Of a stretch of 64,000 nucleotides of DNA, positions 40,361 to 50,161 are shown piece by piece; the first letter of the stretch is position 1, and each line of letters begins with the position of its first letter. Location: contig NZ_CAHJXR010000003.1 of assembly GCF_903645355.1 (NCBI RefSeq), forward strand, positions 310,001 through 374,000. The letters are read 5' to 3'. The stretch is from Schaalia sp. Marseille-Q2122 (lineage in GTDB: Bacteria; Actinomycetota; Actinomycetes; Actinomycetales; Actinomycetaceae). Below the pieces are notes generated by a model. That model had not been told where the DNA came from. It made no database searches and saw only the letters and a list, made by a program, of their open reading frames with translations. A program made the position numbers and the translations under genes.

Positions 40361-41789
40361 AATGAAGGTCCAAGGCCGCATTCCCGTCGTGGTCCCTGAG
40401 CACCTTGACGGGGCAGTTGCAGCAGGAAACAGCCCGCGGGCGCAGGCAAAGATCGTCGACATTATCGTTTACGTGCTTGGTCTGCTCATCACCTTTGGTA
40501 TCCCCCGGATCCTTCTTTCCCTTCATCCGGGCGTCGCCTCAATGCCTGACCAGGGCTGGAACGCCGTGCTTGTCGTGTTCTGGCCGATCTTCGGCATTAT
40601 TCTCGTCGCTGCCTACACGATCATGAGCCTGTACTGGGTGAGTCGTGATGGGCAAACCCCCGGGATGAAAATTGCCTCTATTCGTTGGATCCGCCTTGAT
40701 GACGGTACCCGTGGCGGAAGCAGCTCTATCCGCAAGTTCGCCTTGGAGCTTCTGACGGGTCTTGTGAGCGCAGGTCTTTTCCCGCTGGTGGTCTGGCTGA
40801 CGTCCCAGGGCGAGGTCAATAGGACATGGTTTGACCGCGTCTGCGGCACCGTCACCATTCACCTTGGCGAAGGAACGGATCCTTCGGCCATGCTTGGTCG
40901 TCGGGGAGGACGTTACCGCCGCCGTCAGGAACGCTCGCAGGGATCGGCCGCCGAGGACAGTGGCAACCGGCGCTACGCCTTGAGTGCGCGTCCTGACGAG
41001 GTTGTCGTTCAGGATGACGGTGTCATCGGTGATGTCCCCGCACTTGGGGCACTCGCCGAAGAAATGGGCGTGGAACACGCACCCGTGACATCCATTCCTA
41101 TTGAAATGTCGCGAGACTACGACGACATTCGTCAGTCTCTTGAAAAGGTTCGCTCAATCATTAATCCGGAAGAAGGAGCCTCCTCCTCGCATGAGAGTGC
41201 TCCTCAACCGGCAGACGAATCAACGCCGACGCCCTCTGTGCCCCCCACGCCTGAAGAAGCTACCCCTCAGACTGATATGAGCGTCTTTGCTCCCGTCGCC
41301 CCTGAGGTGGAGGAGGCTCCTCTGGCCCCCTCTGAGGTTGAGGCCGAACGCGATATTGACCTGACCACGGTGCGTGGCGTCCCCCTGATGGCTGCCATGG
41401 CCGCTCAGGAAGGCGATGAAGGTTTCAGCGCCTTTGAAAGGACGCTGGGTTTCCGTCCGATCGGTTCAATCCGCCTTGTCTTCGACGACGGAACAAGCAT
41501 TGATCTCGTGGGTGAGGCTGTCATCGGCCGCGACCCCGTGCTTCCTGAAGGGCACACGCATGTGCGTCGCCTTTCCGTTCGTGATCCGAGTCGCTCAGTG
41601 TCAAAAACCCACCTGAGGGTCGCGGTAGAGGGCGATGCCGTCATCGTGGAAGACCTCCACTCAACCAATGGCACACGCATTACGCCTCCCACAGGAGGTT
41701 CGCGTTCGCTGACCCCGGGCACACCTGAACGTGCTGAAGCAGGATCCTCTGTCATATTCGGCCGCCGAACCTTCGTGGTTGGCGGATGA
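40353..41789 (+). CDS. RDD-FHA domain membrane protein
   Basis: 478 residues; the ATG at 40353 follows a perfect GGAGG. An RDD domain with three or so helices (about 33-160) leads through a long acidic Pro-rich linker to a C-terminal FHA domain (about 370-475) with AVIGRDP, the phospho-Thr-binding SVSKTHL and DLHSTNGT. FHA domains read phosphothreonine, so a natural ligand is a protein phosphorylated by the kinase encoded at 43571. It overlaps the TgpA-like gene by eight bases. Confidence 0.92.
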   Translation: MAEMKVQGRIPVVVPEHLDGAVAAGNSPRAQAKIVDIIVYVLGLLITFGIPRILLSLHPGVASMPDQGWNAVLVVFWPIFGIILVAAYTIMSLYWVSRDGQTPGMKIASIRWIRLDDGTRGGSSSIRKFALELLTGLVSAGLFPLVVWLTSQGEVNRTWFDRVCGTVTIHLGEGTDPSAMLGRRGGRYRRRQERSQGSAAEDSGNRRYALSARPDEVVVQDDGVIGDVPALGALAEEMGVEHAPVTSIPIEMSRDYDDIRQSLEKVRSIINPEEGASSSHESAPQPADESTPTPSVPPTPEEATPQTDMSVFAPVAPEVEEAPLAPSEVEAERDIDLTTVRGVPLMAAMAAQEGDEGFSAFERTLGFRPIGSIRLVFDDGTSIDLVGEAVIGRDPVLPEGHTHVRRLSVRDPSRSVSKTHLRVAVEGDAVIVEDLHSTNGTRITPPTGGSRSLTPGTPERAEAGSSVIFGRRTFVVGG

Positions 41790-41864
41790 GACTCCCCCGC
41801 AACGTTGCGGACACACCAGACCACTATCGGGCTCAAGAAGCCCACCAACCCTAGGAAGGTAGAC

Positions 41865-43571
41865 ATGAAGAACTGGAAATGGACCATCGGTTCGGCGCCG
41901 GCGGCAATCGCTCCCGGCGGCGTTGTTGTCCTCGAGAACGGATACGAACAGCTTGCCCATCGTCTGTGGGAGATGCTCAACGCCGACGCGGGCTTGGGAC
42001 GTATCCTGCAAGAGATCACCGCAGCGTCCAACGCTGACCTGGAGTCACTGCCAAGCTTCGTGGTGATGATCCACAACGGTGACAGTGAACATATCGCGGT
42101 TCGTGGGAGCTTCGACATCGATCTGCACATGGGAGGACACTCCCAGACCATCTCCGGCGCCTCGCTGATTACCTGGTCCGAGCAGCGTGACATCCGCGCT
42201 GAAGGCTGGCGTATTCGCTCCACCCTCGCAGCCATTGATCCGGTCGCCACCGAGTGGACCGCCAGCAGCGGTGTGCTGCCTATCCATACCCTCAGCTCCG
42301 GCTCTGAAGGCTCCGGCTCTTCAGATAAGGAGGGAGACACAGCGGAGTTATCCGCTGACATTCTCTCTGACATCGTTGACGACAACTCCTCGGCATCCCG
42401 TGCCCTCGTGGATGACCACGAGGAGAGCGCAGAGGACCTCCTAGGTGATACCGATCCGATTACCCCAGTGGACGGTATGCCTGCCGCCGAGCTCCAGGAG
42501 GCCGCCCTCGTTGAGGAGCCTCAGAATGCTGCGTCTCCCGCAGAATCCGAAGAGCCTGTGGAAACAGAGCTGCCTTCCGCCCCGGAGGACAATGCACAGG
42601 GCGCGCCTGAGAGGGAGGATATCCCTGAGGCTGAGCTCGACGTGACGGAGGCTGATCCTGCTCACGAGGGCGCCGCCCTGCCCGAGGCAGAGGAGACGGA
42701 AGCGGAAGAGATTCATGAGCCCGAACCCGTCGCCGAGGTCATTGATCACGTCGCAATCTTCGACGAGGAAGCTCCAATGGTTGAGCCTCAACCCGTCGAT
42801 GAGCCCGTCGAGGCTGCACAGGATGCCGCTCTGTCCGAGGAACCCATCGTCGTAGCTGAGCCAGTGGAGGATCACGTTGACGCTGCTCACAGTGTTGACG
42901 ATGAGGAGCCCGCCTTCAGTGCGACGCCGACGAATGTCTCTGAGGAGTACCCGGCGGAGTTCACCTCCGGGAAGTTCTTCATTGACTCGGTTCCTCAGGA
43001 GTTCATCCCCTCTGACACCCAGTCCACCCCTGAGGAAGAGAGCGACTTCGGCGATCATGCGGGTGACACCGTGATGGTTTCAGGGGCGACTGTGAGTGAT
43101 CCTCACGGAGCAGACGAGGTTCCCCAAATCCTCGCTATCCTCTGCGAGGATGGACACCCCAATCCCACTCACGTCAAGCAGTGCCGCGTGTGTGAAAAGC
43201 CGATGAGCCGCAATCTGGTGCGCGTCCCACGCCCACCGTTGGGTTCACTGATTTTCTCCACCGGTGAAGTGGTCTCTTTGGACCGCGACGTTGTGGTGGG
43301 CCGCCGCCCTTCGGCCAAACAACAAGAGGGACGGCCGGAACCACGCCTGGTGTCCCTGCCAAGCCCGAATCGTGAAATCTCTCGTAATCACTGTGAGATC
43401 CGCGTGGACGGTTGGGATATCCGCATTCGCGACCTGGGCTCCAACAACGGCACCTTCCTGACACGTGAGGGGCAAGAACCCCTGCGTGTGGGCGAGGCAT
43501 TCCCCGTGATCCTGCGTAATGGTGACACTATTGATCTAGGAGAATCCATCACCATTCGATTGGAGTACTGA
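41865..43571 (+). CDS. FHA-domain protein with acidic linker and Cys-pair motif
   Basis: 568 residues. A conserved N-terminal region (MKNWKWTIGSAPAA to about residue 140) of unknown fold, a very Glu/Pro/Ala-rich linker (about 155-420), a small motif with three Cys and one His (CEDGHPNPTHVKQCRVCEKP, a possible zinc site) and a C-terminal FHA domain with VVVGRRP, REISRNHCEI and DLGSNNGTFL. AGGAAGGT precedes the ATG. No signal or helix, so it is cytoplasmic. Its stop overlaps the kinase start by one base (TGATG). Confidence 0.92.
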   Translation: MKNWKWTIGSAPAAIAPGGVVVLENGYEQLAHRLWEMLNADAGLGRILQEITAASNADLESLPSFVVMIHNGDSEHIAVRGSFDIDLHMGGHSQTISGASLITWSEQRDIRAEGWRIRSTLAAIDPVATEWTASSGVLPIHTLSSGSEGSGSSDKEGDTAELSADILSDIVDDNSSASRALVDDHEESAEDLLGDTDPITPVDGMPAAELQEAALVEEPQNAASPAESEEPVETELPSAPEDNAQGAPEREDIPEAELDVTEADPAHEGAALPEAEETEAEEIHEPEPVAEVIDHVAIFDEEAPMVEPQPVDEPVEAAQDAALSEEPIVVAEPVEDHVDAAHSVDDEEPAFSATPTNVSEEYPAEFTSGKFFIDSVPQEFIPSDTQSTPEEESDFGDHAGDTVMVSGATVSDPHGADEVPQILAILCEDGHPNPTHVKQCRVCEKPMSRNLVRVPRPPLGSLIFSTGEVVSLDRDVVVGRRPSAKQQEGRPEPRLVSLPSPNREISRNHCEIRVDGWDIRIRDLGSNNGTFLTREGQEPLRVGEAFPVILRNGDTIDLGESITIRLEY

Positions 43572-45328
43572 TGGCTCGACGCCGTCTGGACCCGCCGCCA
43601 CTACCCAATGCCTCGTATATGAGCCACTTGGGTAGTGGCGGCTTCGCTGACGTTTTCCTATACAAACAGGACATTCCTCAACGCAATATTGCCGTCAAGG
43701 TCCTTCGCCATGAAGCGACCTCGGAGCAGAACGTCGCCTTCGAAGCCGAAGCGAACCTCATGGCGAGCATGTCCGCACACCCCTCAATCCTGTCCGTGTA
43801 TGGGGCAGGCGTCAGCTCAGATGGGCGTCCCTACCTCATGATGGAATACTGCCCGCCCCCCAACCTTGGGCAGCGTGCCAGAAAGCGTCCCCTGCCAGTG
43901 CCTCGCGTGCTCGATATGGGCATCAGGATCGCAGGAGCGGTGGAGACACTCCACCGGGCGAATATCCTTCACCGCGACATTAAGCCCTCCAACATCCTCA
44001 TCACCCAATTTGGCCACCCGGTCCTGACCGACTTTGGTGTGGCTGTCGCAACCGACCAGACCAAACGCCTAGGTGGGGGAGGGTTCTCTATCCCGTGGGC
44101 GTCCCCCGAGCAGCAAAACGGGGTGGGCCCTTTCAGCCCAGCCATGGACGTGTACTCACTGTCGGCAACCATTTACACGATGCTGACAGGACGCTCGCCC
44201 TTTGAAATCCCCGGCGGAGACAATAGCGAGGTCGCCCTCCTCTCACGCGTTCTGCGCTCACCCGTTCCCAGCATCGGACGTCAGGACGTCCCTGAGGAAC
44301 TGGAGCGCGTGCTGTCGATCGGCATGTCCAAAGATCCCAGCCACCGCTACCCCTCGGCGATGGACCTGGCCATCGCCTTACAGCATGTCCAAGCCGACAT
44401 GCATCAGCGGCCCACGCACTTCGACGTCCTCGAAACCGAACCGGCCCTGTCGGTCACGATCGACGACGATGACCGCACACGTGTCCGCCCTCTGCTGGCC
44501 ATTGACCTGCGTCGAGGCGCCGCTCCCGCCGAACGCGCCGCATCTTCCCCGACGGAGGCCTCAACGAGCCAGGGCTCCTACGGGCATGCCGCCACCGCCC
44601 CCCACACTGGATCCTCCGCCTCGGCCTCGTCAGAGAATGCCCCCCACGCGCCTGCGTCGTCGGCAGGCAGTGAGGAGGCATCCGCCGCCGATGGCCCGCG
44701 CGATCTCGAGAGTGAACTCGCACCCACCGACGTGATGACCGACGGGAGGCGATACGCCTCACCGGCCGCCATGCCGCATTTGGGCTCAGAAATTGACGAG
44801 GTCACCAGCGCCTCCCGTACCGGCAACGATACCCACACGACCTGGTCCACCCGTACCGGCACCCTGCTTGAGGACGGCCTGGTCTTTACCACCCGCGGTG
44901 GCGTCGATAAAGCAAAGCCCTCCTCCTTGTCGCGTGGCCTCCTGGGCGCGGTGCTCATCATTCTCAGCGCTCTTGTGGGCTGGGGGATTTGGGGAGTCAT
45001 TCAGGGCAGCCTCCTGCCCTCAACCTCCCCCAATCAAGAACCCTCCCATGAACTGCCCGTCGAAGACACTGCAGCCCCTGTGACCGGGTTACGCGGGGAG
45101 GTCAACGATCAGGGCGTGCGCTTCACCTGGGATCGCCAAGACTCCGATGTCATCTATCTTTTCCGCGTCAGTGACCCCCTGGAAGAGCACCAGGTTCGGC
45201 GTACCCGCAGCCCTGAAGCGACAGTGGATCCGGTCAAGGGACGCACCTGCCTGGAAGTTGTCGTGGTCCCCGCTAAAGGTGCTGGAAAGAACTCCGCCCC
45301 TGTGGTGGAGTGCGTCGAAACGCCCTAG
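43571..45328 (+). CDS. Ser/Thr protein kinase, membrane-anchored, FN3-like tail
   Basis: 585 residues. The kinase domain (about 17-270) is complete: LGSGGFADV glycine loop, AVKVL Lys 43, HRDIKPSN Asp 136, DFG Asp 154 and the WASPEQ activation-end motif. An Ala/Ser-rich linker follows, one helix (about 457-476), then a short outside domain of about 100 residues with FN3-like strands (VTGLRGEVNDQGVRFTWDR). PknB-type PASTA repeats are absent. It corresponds to Pkb2 of the bifidobacterial PFNA cluster. No PP2C phosphatase gene is in this cluster. Confidence 0.94.
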   Translation: MARRRLDPPPLPNASYMSHLGSGGFADVFLYKQDIPQRNIAVKVLRHEATSEQNVAFEAEANLMASMSAHPSILSVYGAGVSSDGRPYLMMEYCPPPNLGQRARKRPLPVPRVLDMGIRIAGAVETLHRANILHRDIKPSNILITQFGHPVLTDFGVAVATDQTKRLGGGGFSIPWASPEQQNGVGPFSPAMDVYSLSATIYTMLTGRSPFEIPGGDNSEVALLSRVLRSPVPSIGRQDVPEELERVLSIGMSKDPSHRYPSAMDLAIALQHVQADMHQRPTHFDVLETEPALSVTIDDDDRTRVRPLLAIDLRRGAAPAERAASSPTEASTSQGSYGHAATAPHTGSSASASSENAPHAPASSAGSEEASAADGPRDLESELAPTDVMTDGRRYASPAAMPHLGSEIDEVTSASRTGNDTHTTWSTRTGTLLEDGLVFTTRGGVDKAKPSSLSRGLLGAVLIILSALVGWGIWGVIQGSLLPSTSPNQEPSHELPVEDTAAPVTGLRGEVNDQGVRFTWDRQDSDVIYLFRVSDPLEEHQVRRTRSPEATVDPVKGRTCLEVVVVPAKGAGKNSAPVVECVETP

Positions 45329-45537
45329 CAACGGCCCCGCATCGCCCAGGCATTGTGTTGGCCGTGTAGTGGCCCGTCGCTAAGGGACTACTCGCATCCG
45401 GGCACCTGCCTGGCCTGATCGCTCCCTCTCCGGAATGCCACGAGCTGGGCAAAATCCCCCGTACGCGCCGAAAGCTGTACGGTTAAGCAAAGCGTTTCGA
45501 CGCGCGCACCCCAGCGACTCTGGAAAGGAACCTGCCC

Positions 45538-46749
45538 ATGATCGTCTCTGATCTTGCACCCCTGGCCCAAGTCATCGTGCACCGCCCCGGCAAGGAAATG
45601 CTGCGCCTGACCCCGTCGAATAAGGACGAACTCCTCTTCGACGATCTCCTGTGGCTTGAACGCGCCCAAGAAGAACACGACGCCTTCGCTCAGGCCCTGG
45701 GCAGCCGCGGAGCTGAAGTGCTCTACTTTGAGACGCTCCTAGCGGAAGCCCTGCATTCACCCCAGGCCCGCGAACAGGCCCTCAACGAGGTCGTCACCAC
45801 CGAGGCCTTCGGCTGCGCCGCCCTGGACGCTATTCGCTCCTACGCTGAGAGCCTCAGCCCTGAAGACCTGGCTGAACTTCTCATCGCCGGTATCACCAAG
45901 CGTGAACTCCTAGACCGTGTGGCCGTGCCAGCCTCGACAATCATTGGCGCCTTGAACGCCGACGATTTCATCCTCACCCCCCTGCCCAACCACCTCTTCA
46001 CCCGTGACACCTCCGCCTGGATCCACGACGGGGTGTTCATCGGCTCCATGTGTAAGCGTGCCCGCCTGCGTGAATCCGTCAACGCGCGCCTCATCTACTC
46101 GCACCACCCGCGCTTTGCTGACACCCTGCAGTGGGATGACGGGCGCGCGGGCACCGCCACCGTTGAAGGCGGCGACATTATGGTGCTCGGCAATGACACG
46201 GTCATAGTCGGTATGGGGGAACGGACCAACGCCCAAGGCGTTGAACGCCTCGCGCTCAAACTCTTCGAGGGCGGCACCATCGCTCAGGTGATCGCCATGG
46301 AAATGCCCAAAGCGCGCGCCCTCATGCACTTCGATACGGCCATGACCATGGCTGATGAGGGAACCTTCGTCAAATACGCAGGCCTTGGCATGCTGCGCTC
46401 CCACACGATCCGCCCCGGCCTGACCCCTGGAAGCGTGTCCGTCACCGACAATCCCGGCGAAGACATGCACAAGGTGATCGCCGGAGCTCTTGGCCTAGAC
46501 TCCATCCGCGTCCTTAACCCGCCGATGGACAGCCTGGCTGCCGAACGTGAGCAGTGGAACGACGGCTCTAATCTGCTGGCTATCGCTCCCGGTGTCGTCA
46601 TTGCCTACGAACGTAATACTGTCACCAATGACTATCTGGAGAGTCAGGGATTGACCGTCGTGCCCGTCCCCGGCAATGAGCTTGGTCGAGGACGAGGCGG
46701 CCCGCGCTGCATGAGCTGCCCCATCGCCCGCGACTCCGACGAGGAGTAA
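45538..46749 (+). CDS. arcA: Arginine deiminase
   Basis: Converts arginine to citrulline and ammonia, the first step of the arginine deiminase pathway, giving ATP and acid resistance. It has 403 residues with an AAAGGA site. Active-site landmarks are the FTRDTSAW and EGGDIMVLG segments, the His in ALMHFDTAMT and the catalytic Cys in GPRCMSCPI (Cys 391). It is followed 216 bases on by the ornithine carbamoyltransferase gene. Confidence 0.97.
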   Translation: MIVSDLAPLAQVIVHRPGKEMLRLTPSNKDELLFDDLLWLERAQEEHDAFAQALGSRGAEVLYFETLLAEALHSPQAREQALNEVVTTEAFGCAALDAIRSYAESLSPEDLAELLIAGITKRELLDRVAVPASTIIGALNADDFILTPLPNHLFTRDTSAWIHDGVFIGSMCKRARLRESVNARLIYSHHPRFADTLQWDDGRAGTATVEGGDIMVLGNDTVIVGMGERTNAQGVERLALKLFEGGTIAQVIAMEMPKARALMHFDTAMTMADEGTFVKYAGLGMLRSHTIRPGLTPGSVSVTDNPGEDMHKVIAGALGLDSIRVLNPPMDSLAAEREQWNDGSNLLAIAPGVVIAYERNTVTNDYLESQGLTVVPVPGNELGRGRGGPRCMSCPIARDSDEE

Positions 46750-46788
46750 GTCGCACGCGCCCTAGGAAGGGAGGCTATGCCGGGAGGG

Positions 46789-46876
46789 GTGGCCGCCCTG
46801 GGAGAGGCGGCCACCACCGGTGGTGAAGGGCCCCACGGCGGGGGACGGGAGGCCGCCACGCTGGGAGGGCGGCCTC
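46789..46876 (+). promoter_or_regulatory. Two strong hairpins between arcA and argF
   Basis: GTGGCCGCC/GGCGGCCAC (46789-46814) and GAGGCCGCC/GGCGGCCTC (46849-46876), each a perfect 9-bp stem. Neither has a U run. They may stabilise the arcA 3' end or reduce read-through. TACCAT near 46901 could be a separate -10 box for argF. Confidence 0.5.
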
Positions 46877-46965
46877 GCCCTCGTCAATCGACGAACGCGA
46901 TACCATACGAGCGACACGCCGCACCGGCACCCCAACATCCCCTCACTCCGGGAAAGGACACCCCC

Positions 46966-47967
46966 ATGCCCCACGCGCTTCACGGCCGCCATTTCCTGCG
47001 CGAGCTCGACTTCACCCCCGCCGAATGGCGCTCCCTCATCGACCTCGCCGCCGAACTCAAAGCCGCGAAGAAGGATGGCCGTGAAAAACAGACGATGACG
47101 GGCCTGAATATCGCCCTCATCTTCGAAAAGACCTCCACCCGCACCCGCTGCTCCTTCGAGGTCGCCGCCCACGACCAAGGCGCCCACGTCACCTACCTCG
47201 ACCCCACGGCCTCGCAGATAGGCCACAAAGAATCCGTCGCCGACACCGCTAGGGTCCTGGGCCGCATGTTTGACGGCATTGAATACCGCGGTGACCTGCA
47301 GTCCAATGTGGACATCCTCGCCGAGCTTTCAGGCGTGCCCGTGTGGAATGGCCTCACCGACGACTGGCACCCCACGCAGATGCTCTGCGACTCCCTGACC
47401 ATGCTCGAACACGCCGGCGGGCGAGACCTCAACGAAATCTCCTACGCCTACGTCGGTGACGCCCGCTTCAATATGGGCCGCTCCCTCCTGATCAACGGCG
47501 CGATGATTGGCGCCGACGTGCGCATCGTCGCCCCCAAAGCCCTATGGCCCGACGAGGAATGCATCGCTCAAGCCCGTCGCGTCGCAGAAGAGACAGGCGC
47601 CCGCGTTACCCTCACTGAATCGGTGGACGAGGGCGTCGCCGGGGTGGACTTCGTGCACACCGACATTTGGGTGTCCATGGGCGAACCCAAGGAGGTGTGG
47701 GACGAGCGCATCGCCATGCTGCGCGACTACCAGGTCAACGCCTCGCTGATGGCCACGGCCGGCCCGCAGGCAAAATTCATGCACTGCCTGCCGGCCTACC
47801 ACGACCGCAATACCGTCATCGGTGAGCAGCTGTACCAGGCCACCGGCATGGACGGGGTGGAGGTCACCAATGATGTCTTCGAGTCAGAAGCATCCATCGT
47901 CTTTGACCAGGCAGAAAACCGTATGCACACCATTAAGGCCGTGATGGTGGCAACCCTGGGGCGCTGA
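46966..47967 (+). CDS. arcB: Ornithine carbamoyltransferase
   Basis: 333 residues; the second enzyme of the deiminase pathway when run in the catabolic direction (citrulline plus phosphate to ornithine and carbamoyl phosphate). The carbamoyl-phosphate site [16 protein letters not shown] lies near residues 52-67 and the ornithine site is HCLPAYHD. The ATG at 46966 has GGAAAGGA; upstream in-frame codons are not family-like. The arc context favours arcB, but argF cannot be told apart by sequence alone. Confidence 0.95.
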   Translation: MPHALHGRHFLRELDFTPAEWRSLIDLAAELKAAKKDGREKQTMTGLNIALIFEKTSTRTRCSFEVAAHDQGAHVTYLDPTASQIGHKESVADTARVLGRMFDGIEYRGDLQSNVDILAELSGVPVWNGLTDDWHPTQMLCDSLTMLEHAGGRDLNEISYAYVGDARFNMGRSLLINGAMIGADVRIVAPKALWPDEECIAQARRVAEETGARVTLTESVDEGVAGVDFVHTDIWVSMGEPKEVWDERIAMLRDYQVNASLMATAGPQAKFMHCLPAYHDRNTVIGEQLYQATGMDGVEVTNDVFESEASIVFDQAENRMHTIKAVMVATLGR

Positions 47968-47995
47968 TCGAGCCTTGAGGCGGCTCACAGCCCGA

Positions 47996-48036
47996 TGCAG
48001 GGCGCCGGGAGTGTCGGCGCCCTGCATTCACTTTTC
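47996..48036 (+). terminator. Terminator-like hairpin between arcB and arcC
   Basis: TGCAGGGCGCC pairs perfectly with GGCGCCCTGCA (9-base loop) and is followed by TTCACTTTTC. It may end most transcripts after arcB, so arcC could be expressed at a lower level or from its own promoter. Confidence 0.7.
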
Positions 48037-48100
48037 ATTCGTTCAAACGGGACCGTCACCGCTGGCCTGAGGGCTGGCCGACACGTGGAGGACACAGGAC

Positions 48101-49027
48101 ATGCGAATCGTGGCAGCCCTGGGAGGTAACGCCCTGCTGCAGCGCGGGCAATCATCAGACCACGCGCCACAGGTTGAGAACGCGCGGATCGCCGCCGAAC
48201 AGCTGGCCCATATTGCGCGCCAGCACGACCTGGTGGTCACGCACGGCAATGGGCCGCAGGTGGGCGTGCTGGCGGCGGAATCCTCCGCTGACCCGCGCCT
48301 GAGTGAGCCCTACCCCTTCGATACCCTCGTCGCTCAGACCCAGGGCATGATTGGCCACTGGCTGGTGCAGGGCCTGCAAGAAGCTCTGCCGCATCGCAAC
48401 GTTGTGGCCTTGGCTGGGCGCACGGAGGTACGTGCTGACGATCCGGCTTTTAATGCGCCAACGAAGTTCATTGGGGAGGTGCTCAGTCCAGAGGAAGCCC
48501 GCGCGCTCGCACAGGAGAAGGGCTGGGTGTTCGCCGCTGACGGACCCTTCATGCGCCGCGTGGTGCCCTCACCCACGCCGTACGCCATTGTGGAAGCACC
48601 AGCGATTCGTATGCTCGTCAATGGTGGTTTTGTGGTGGTGTGCTCGGGAGGGGGAGGTATTCCCGTGGTCCGTGATGAGCGTGGCCTGATGATGGGGGTG
48701 GAGGCCGTGGTGGATAAGGACCTCAGTGCCGCCCTGTTGGCGCGCGAGCTGGAGGCGGACATGCTCATTATTGTTACCGACGTTGATGGCGTGTATCGCG
48801 ACTATGGGACTGAGGCGGCCACTCGCGTGGAGCGGGCGACGCCTGAGCAGTTGCGTGCGTTGGCGCTGCCTGCGGGGTCAATGGGTCCCAAGGTGGAGGC
48901 GGCCTGCGCTTTCGTGGAGGCGACGGGCAAGCGTGCGGTCATTGGCTCCCTCCACGAGGTGACCGCGCTGGTGGAGGGGCGGGGCGGGACCCTTGTGCTG
49001 CCTGCGGGCGAGGACGGCGCCGCATAG
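48101..49027 (+). CDS. arcC: Carbamate kinase
   Basis: 308 residues; makes ATP from carbamoyl phosphate and ADP. It shows ALGGNALLQRGQ at the N-terminus, THGNGPQVGVLAAES, the SGGGGIPVV nucleotide/substrate loop, EAVVDKDLSAALLA and the late AGSMGPKVEAACAFVEATG motif. It completes arcABC. No arcD antiporter or arcR regulator is seen in the window. Confidence 0.96.
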   Translation: MRIVAALGGNALLQRGQSSDHAPQVENARIAAEQLAHIARQHDLVVTHGNGPQVGVLAAESSADPRLSEPYPFDTLVAQTQGMIGHWLVQGLQEALPHRNVVALAGRTEVRADDPAFNAPTKFIGEVLSPEEARALAQEKGWVFAADGPFMRRVVPSPTPYAIVEAPAIRMLVNGGFVVVCSGGGGIPVVRDERGLMMGVEAVVDKDLSAALLARELEADMLIIVTDVDGVYRDYGTEAATRVERATPEQLRALALPAGSMGPKVEAACAFVEATGKRAVIGSLHEVTALVEGRGGTLVLPAGEDGAA

Positions 49028-49071
49028 CCTCGTCATTTCTGAACAATCCCTGACCCTCCCCTGTATTTTTC

Positions 49072-49103
49072 CGCGAGTGGTCAGTTCTATGCGTCCACTC
49101 GCG
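49072..49103. repeat. Intergenic palindromic repeat, degenerate copy
   Basis: CGCGAGTGGTC and CCACTCGCG arms around a changed centre, preceded by a TTTTT run. Same family as the copies at 58671 and 62559. Confidence 0.8.
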
Positions 49104-49148
49104 TGCACTGGGGGAGGAAAAGCGGGGCAGTGCCGTTAGGATGAGGCA

Positions 49149-49985
49149 ATGACTTCAACCGCATCCATCACCACCGTCAACCTCAACGGCATCCGCGCCG
49201 CCGCGAAGAAGGGCCTCTACGAATGGCTCGAACGCGAGGCCCCCGCCGTTGTCCTCATGCAGGAAGTGCGCGCCCCCGAAGACGTCGCCGCCGAACTCAT
49301 GGGCGAGGACTGGGACGTCATCACCGTCCCCTGCCGCATTAAAGGCCGCGCAGGTGTTGCCATCGCCGCACACAAGGAGCGCGCCACCATTGACCGCGAC
49401 TCCCTACGCACCATCCTTGACGAGGAAGAAAGCGACGCTGACTCTGGCCGCTGGGTCGAAGCCAACGTCCACTTCGTCGGCGGAGGCGTTATCCGCGTGA
49501 TTTCGGCCTACTTCCACTCCGGCGAAAAAGACACCCCCAAGCAGGAAGCCAAGATGGCCCACCTTCCCCGCATCGGCGCCCGCCTGGCTCAGCTGCAGGC
49601 CGAGGCCGCCGCAGGTGGCCCCCAGGTCGTTGTCGGCGGCGACTACAACGTGGTGCGCTCCGAGAAGGACATTAAGAACTGGAAGCCCAACCACAATAAG
49701 CGCTCTGGCGTTCTTGACGAGGAGATCGTCTTCCTCGACCGGTGGGTGAGCGAGGGCTGGCACGACGTCATGCGCGACCTCGCCGGCGACGTACAGGGTC
49801 CCTACACCTGGTGGTCCTGGCGCGGCCAAGCCTTCGACAATAACGCTGGCTGGCGTATCGACTACCACTACGCCACCCCCGCTCTAGCTGCCGCCGCACA
49901 AGCCTTCCGCATTGACCGCCCCGACAGCTACGATCAGCGTTTCTCCGACCACGCGCCCCTGACCATTGACTACGCCCTGAGCTAA
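49149..49985 (+). CDS. xth: Exodeoxyribonuclease III family (AP endonuclease)
   Basis: 278 residues of the Exo-endo-phos fold, cutting DNA at abasic sites during base excision repair. It shows SITTVNLNGIRAA, the metal-binding Glu in LMQEVRAP, ISAYFHSG, GGDYNVV and the catalytic pair in YDQRFSDHAPLTIDY at the C-terminus. Monocistronic. Confidence 0.94.
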   Translation: MTSTASITTVNLNGIRAAAKKGLYEWLEREAPAVVLMQEVRAPEDVAAELMGEDWDVITVPCRIKGRAGVAIAAHKERATIDRDSLRTILDEEESDADSGRWVEANVHFVGGGVIRVISAYFHSGEKDTPKQEAKMAHLPRIGARLAQLQAEAAAGGPQVVVGGDYNVVRSEKDIKNWKPNHNKRSGVLDEEIVFLDRWVSEGWHDVMRDLAGDVQGPYTWWSWRGQAFDNNAGWRIDYHYATPALAAAAQAFRIDRPDSYDQRFSDHAPLTIDYALS

Positions 49986-50161
49986 ACCCCAAGGCCGCTC
50001 GCTCCGGCGGGCGTGATGGCCATGCAATCTGGCGGCACGCACCCCCAGATGCCCCTCAACCCCACCTGAAGACTGAACTCGGGAACGCAATGCCCTCGCG
50101 AGGATCACCTCGCGAGGGCATTGCCGTTCAGACAGTAAGCGCATGCACGCCACTACGGGCA

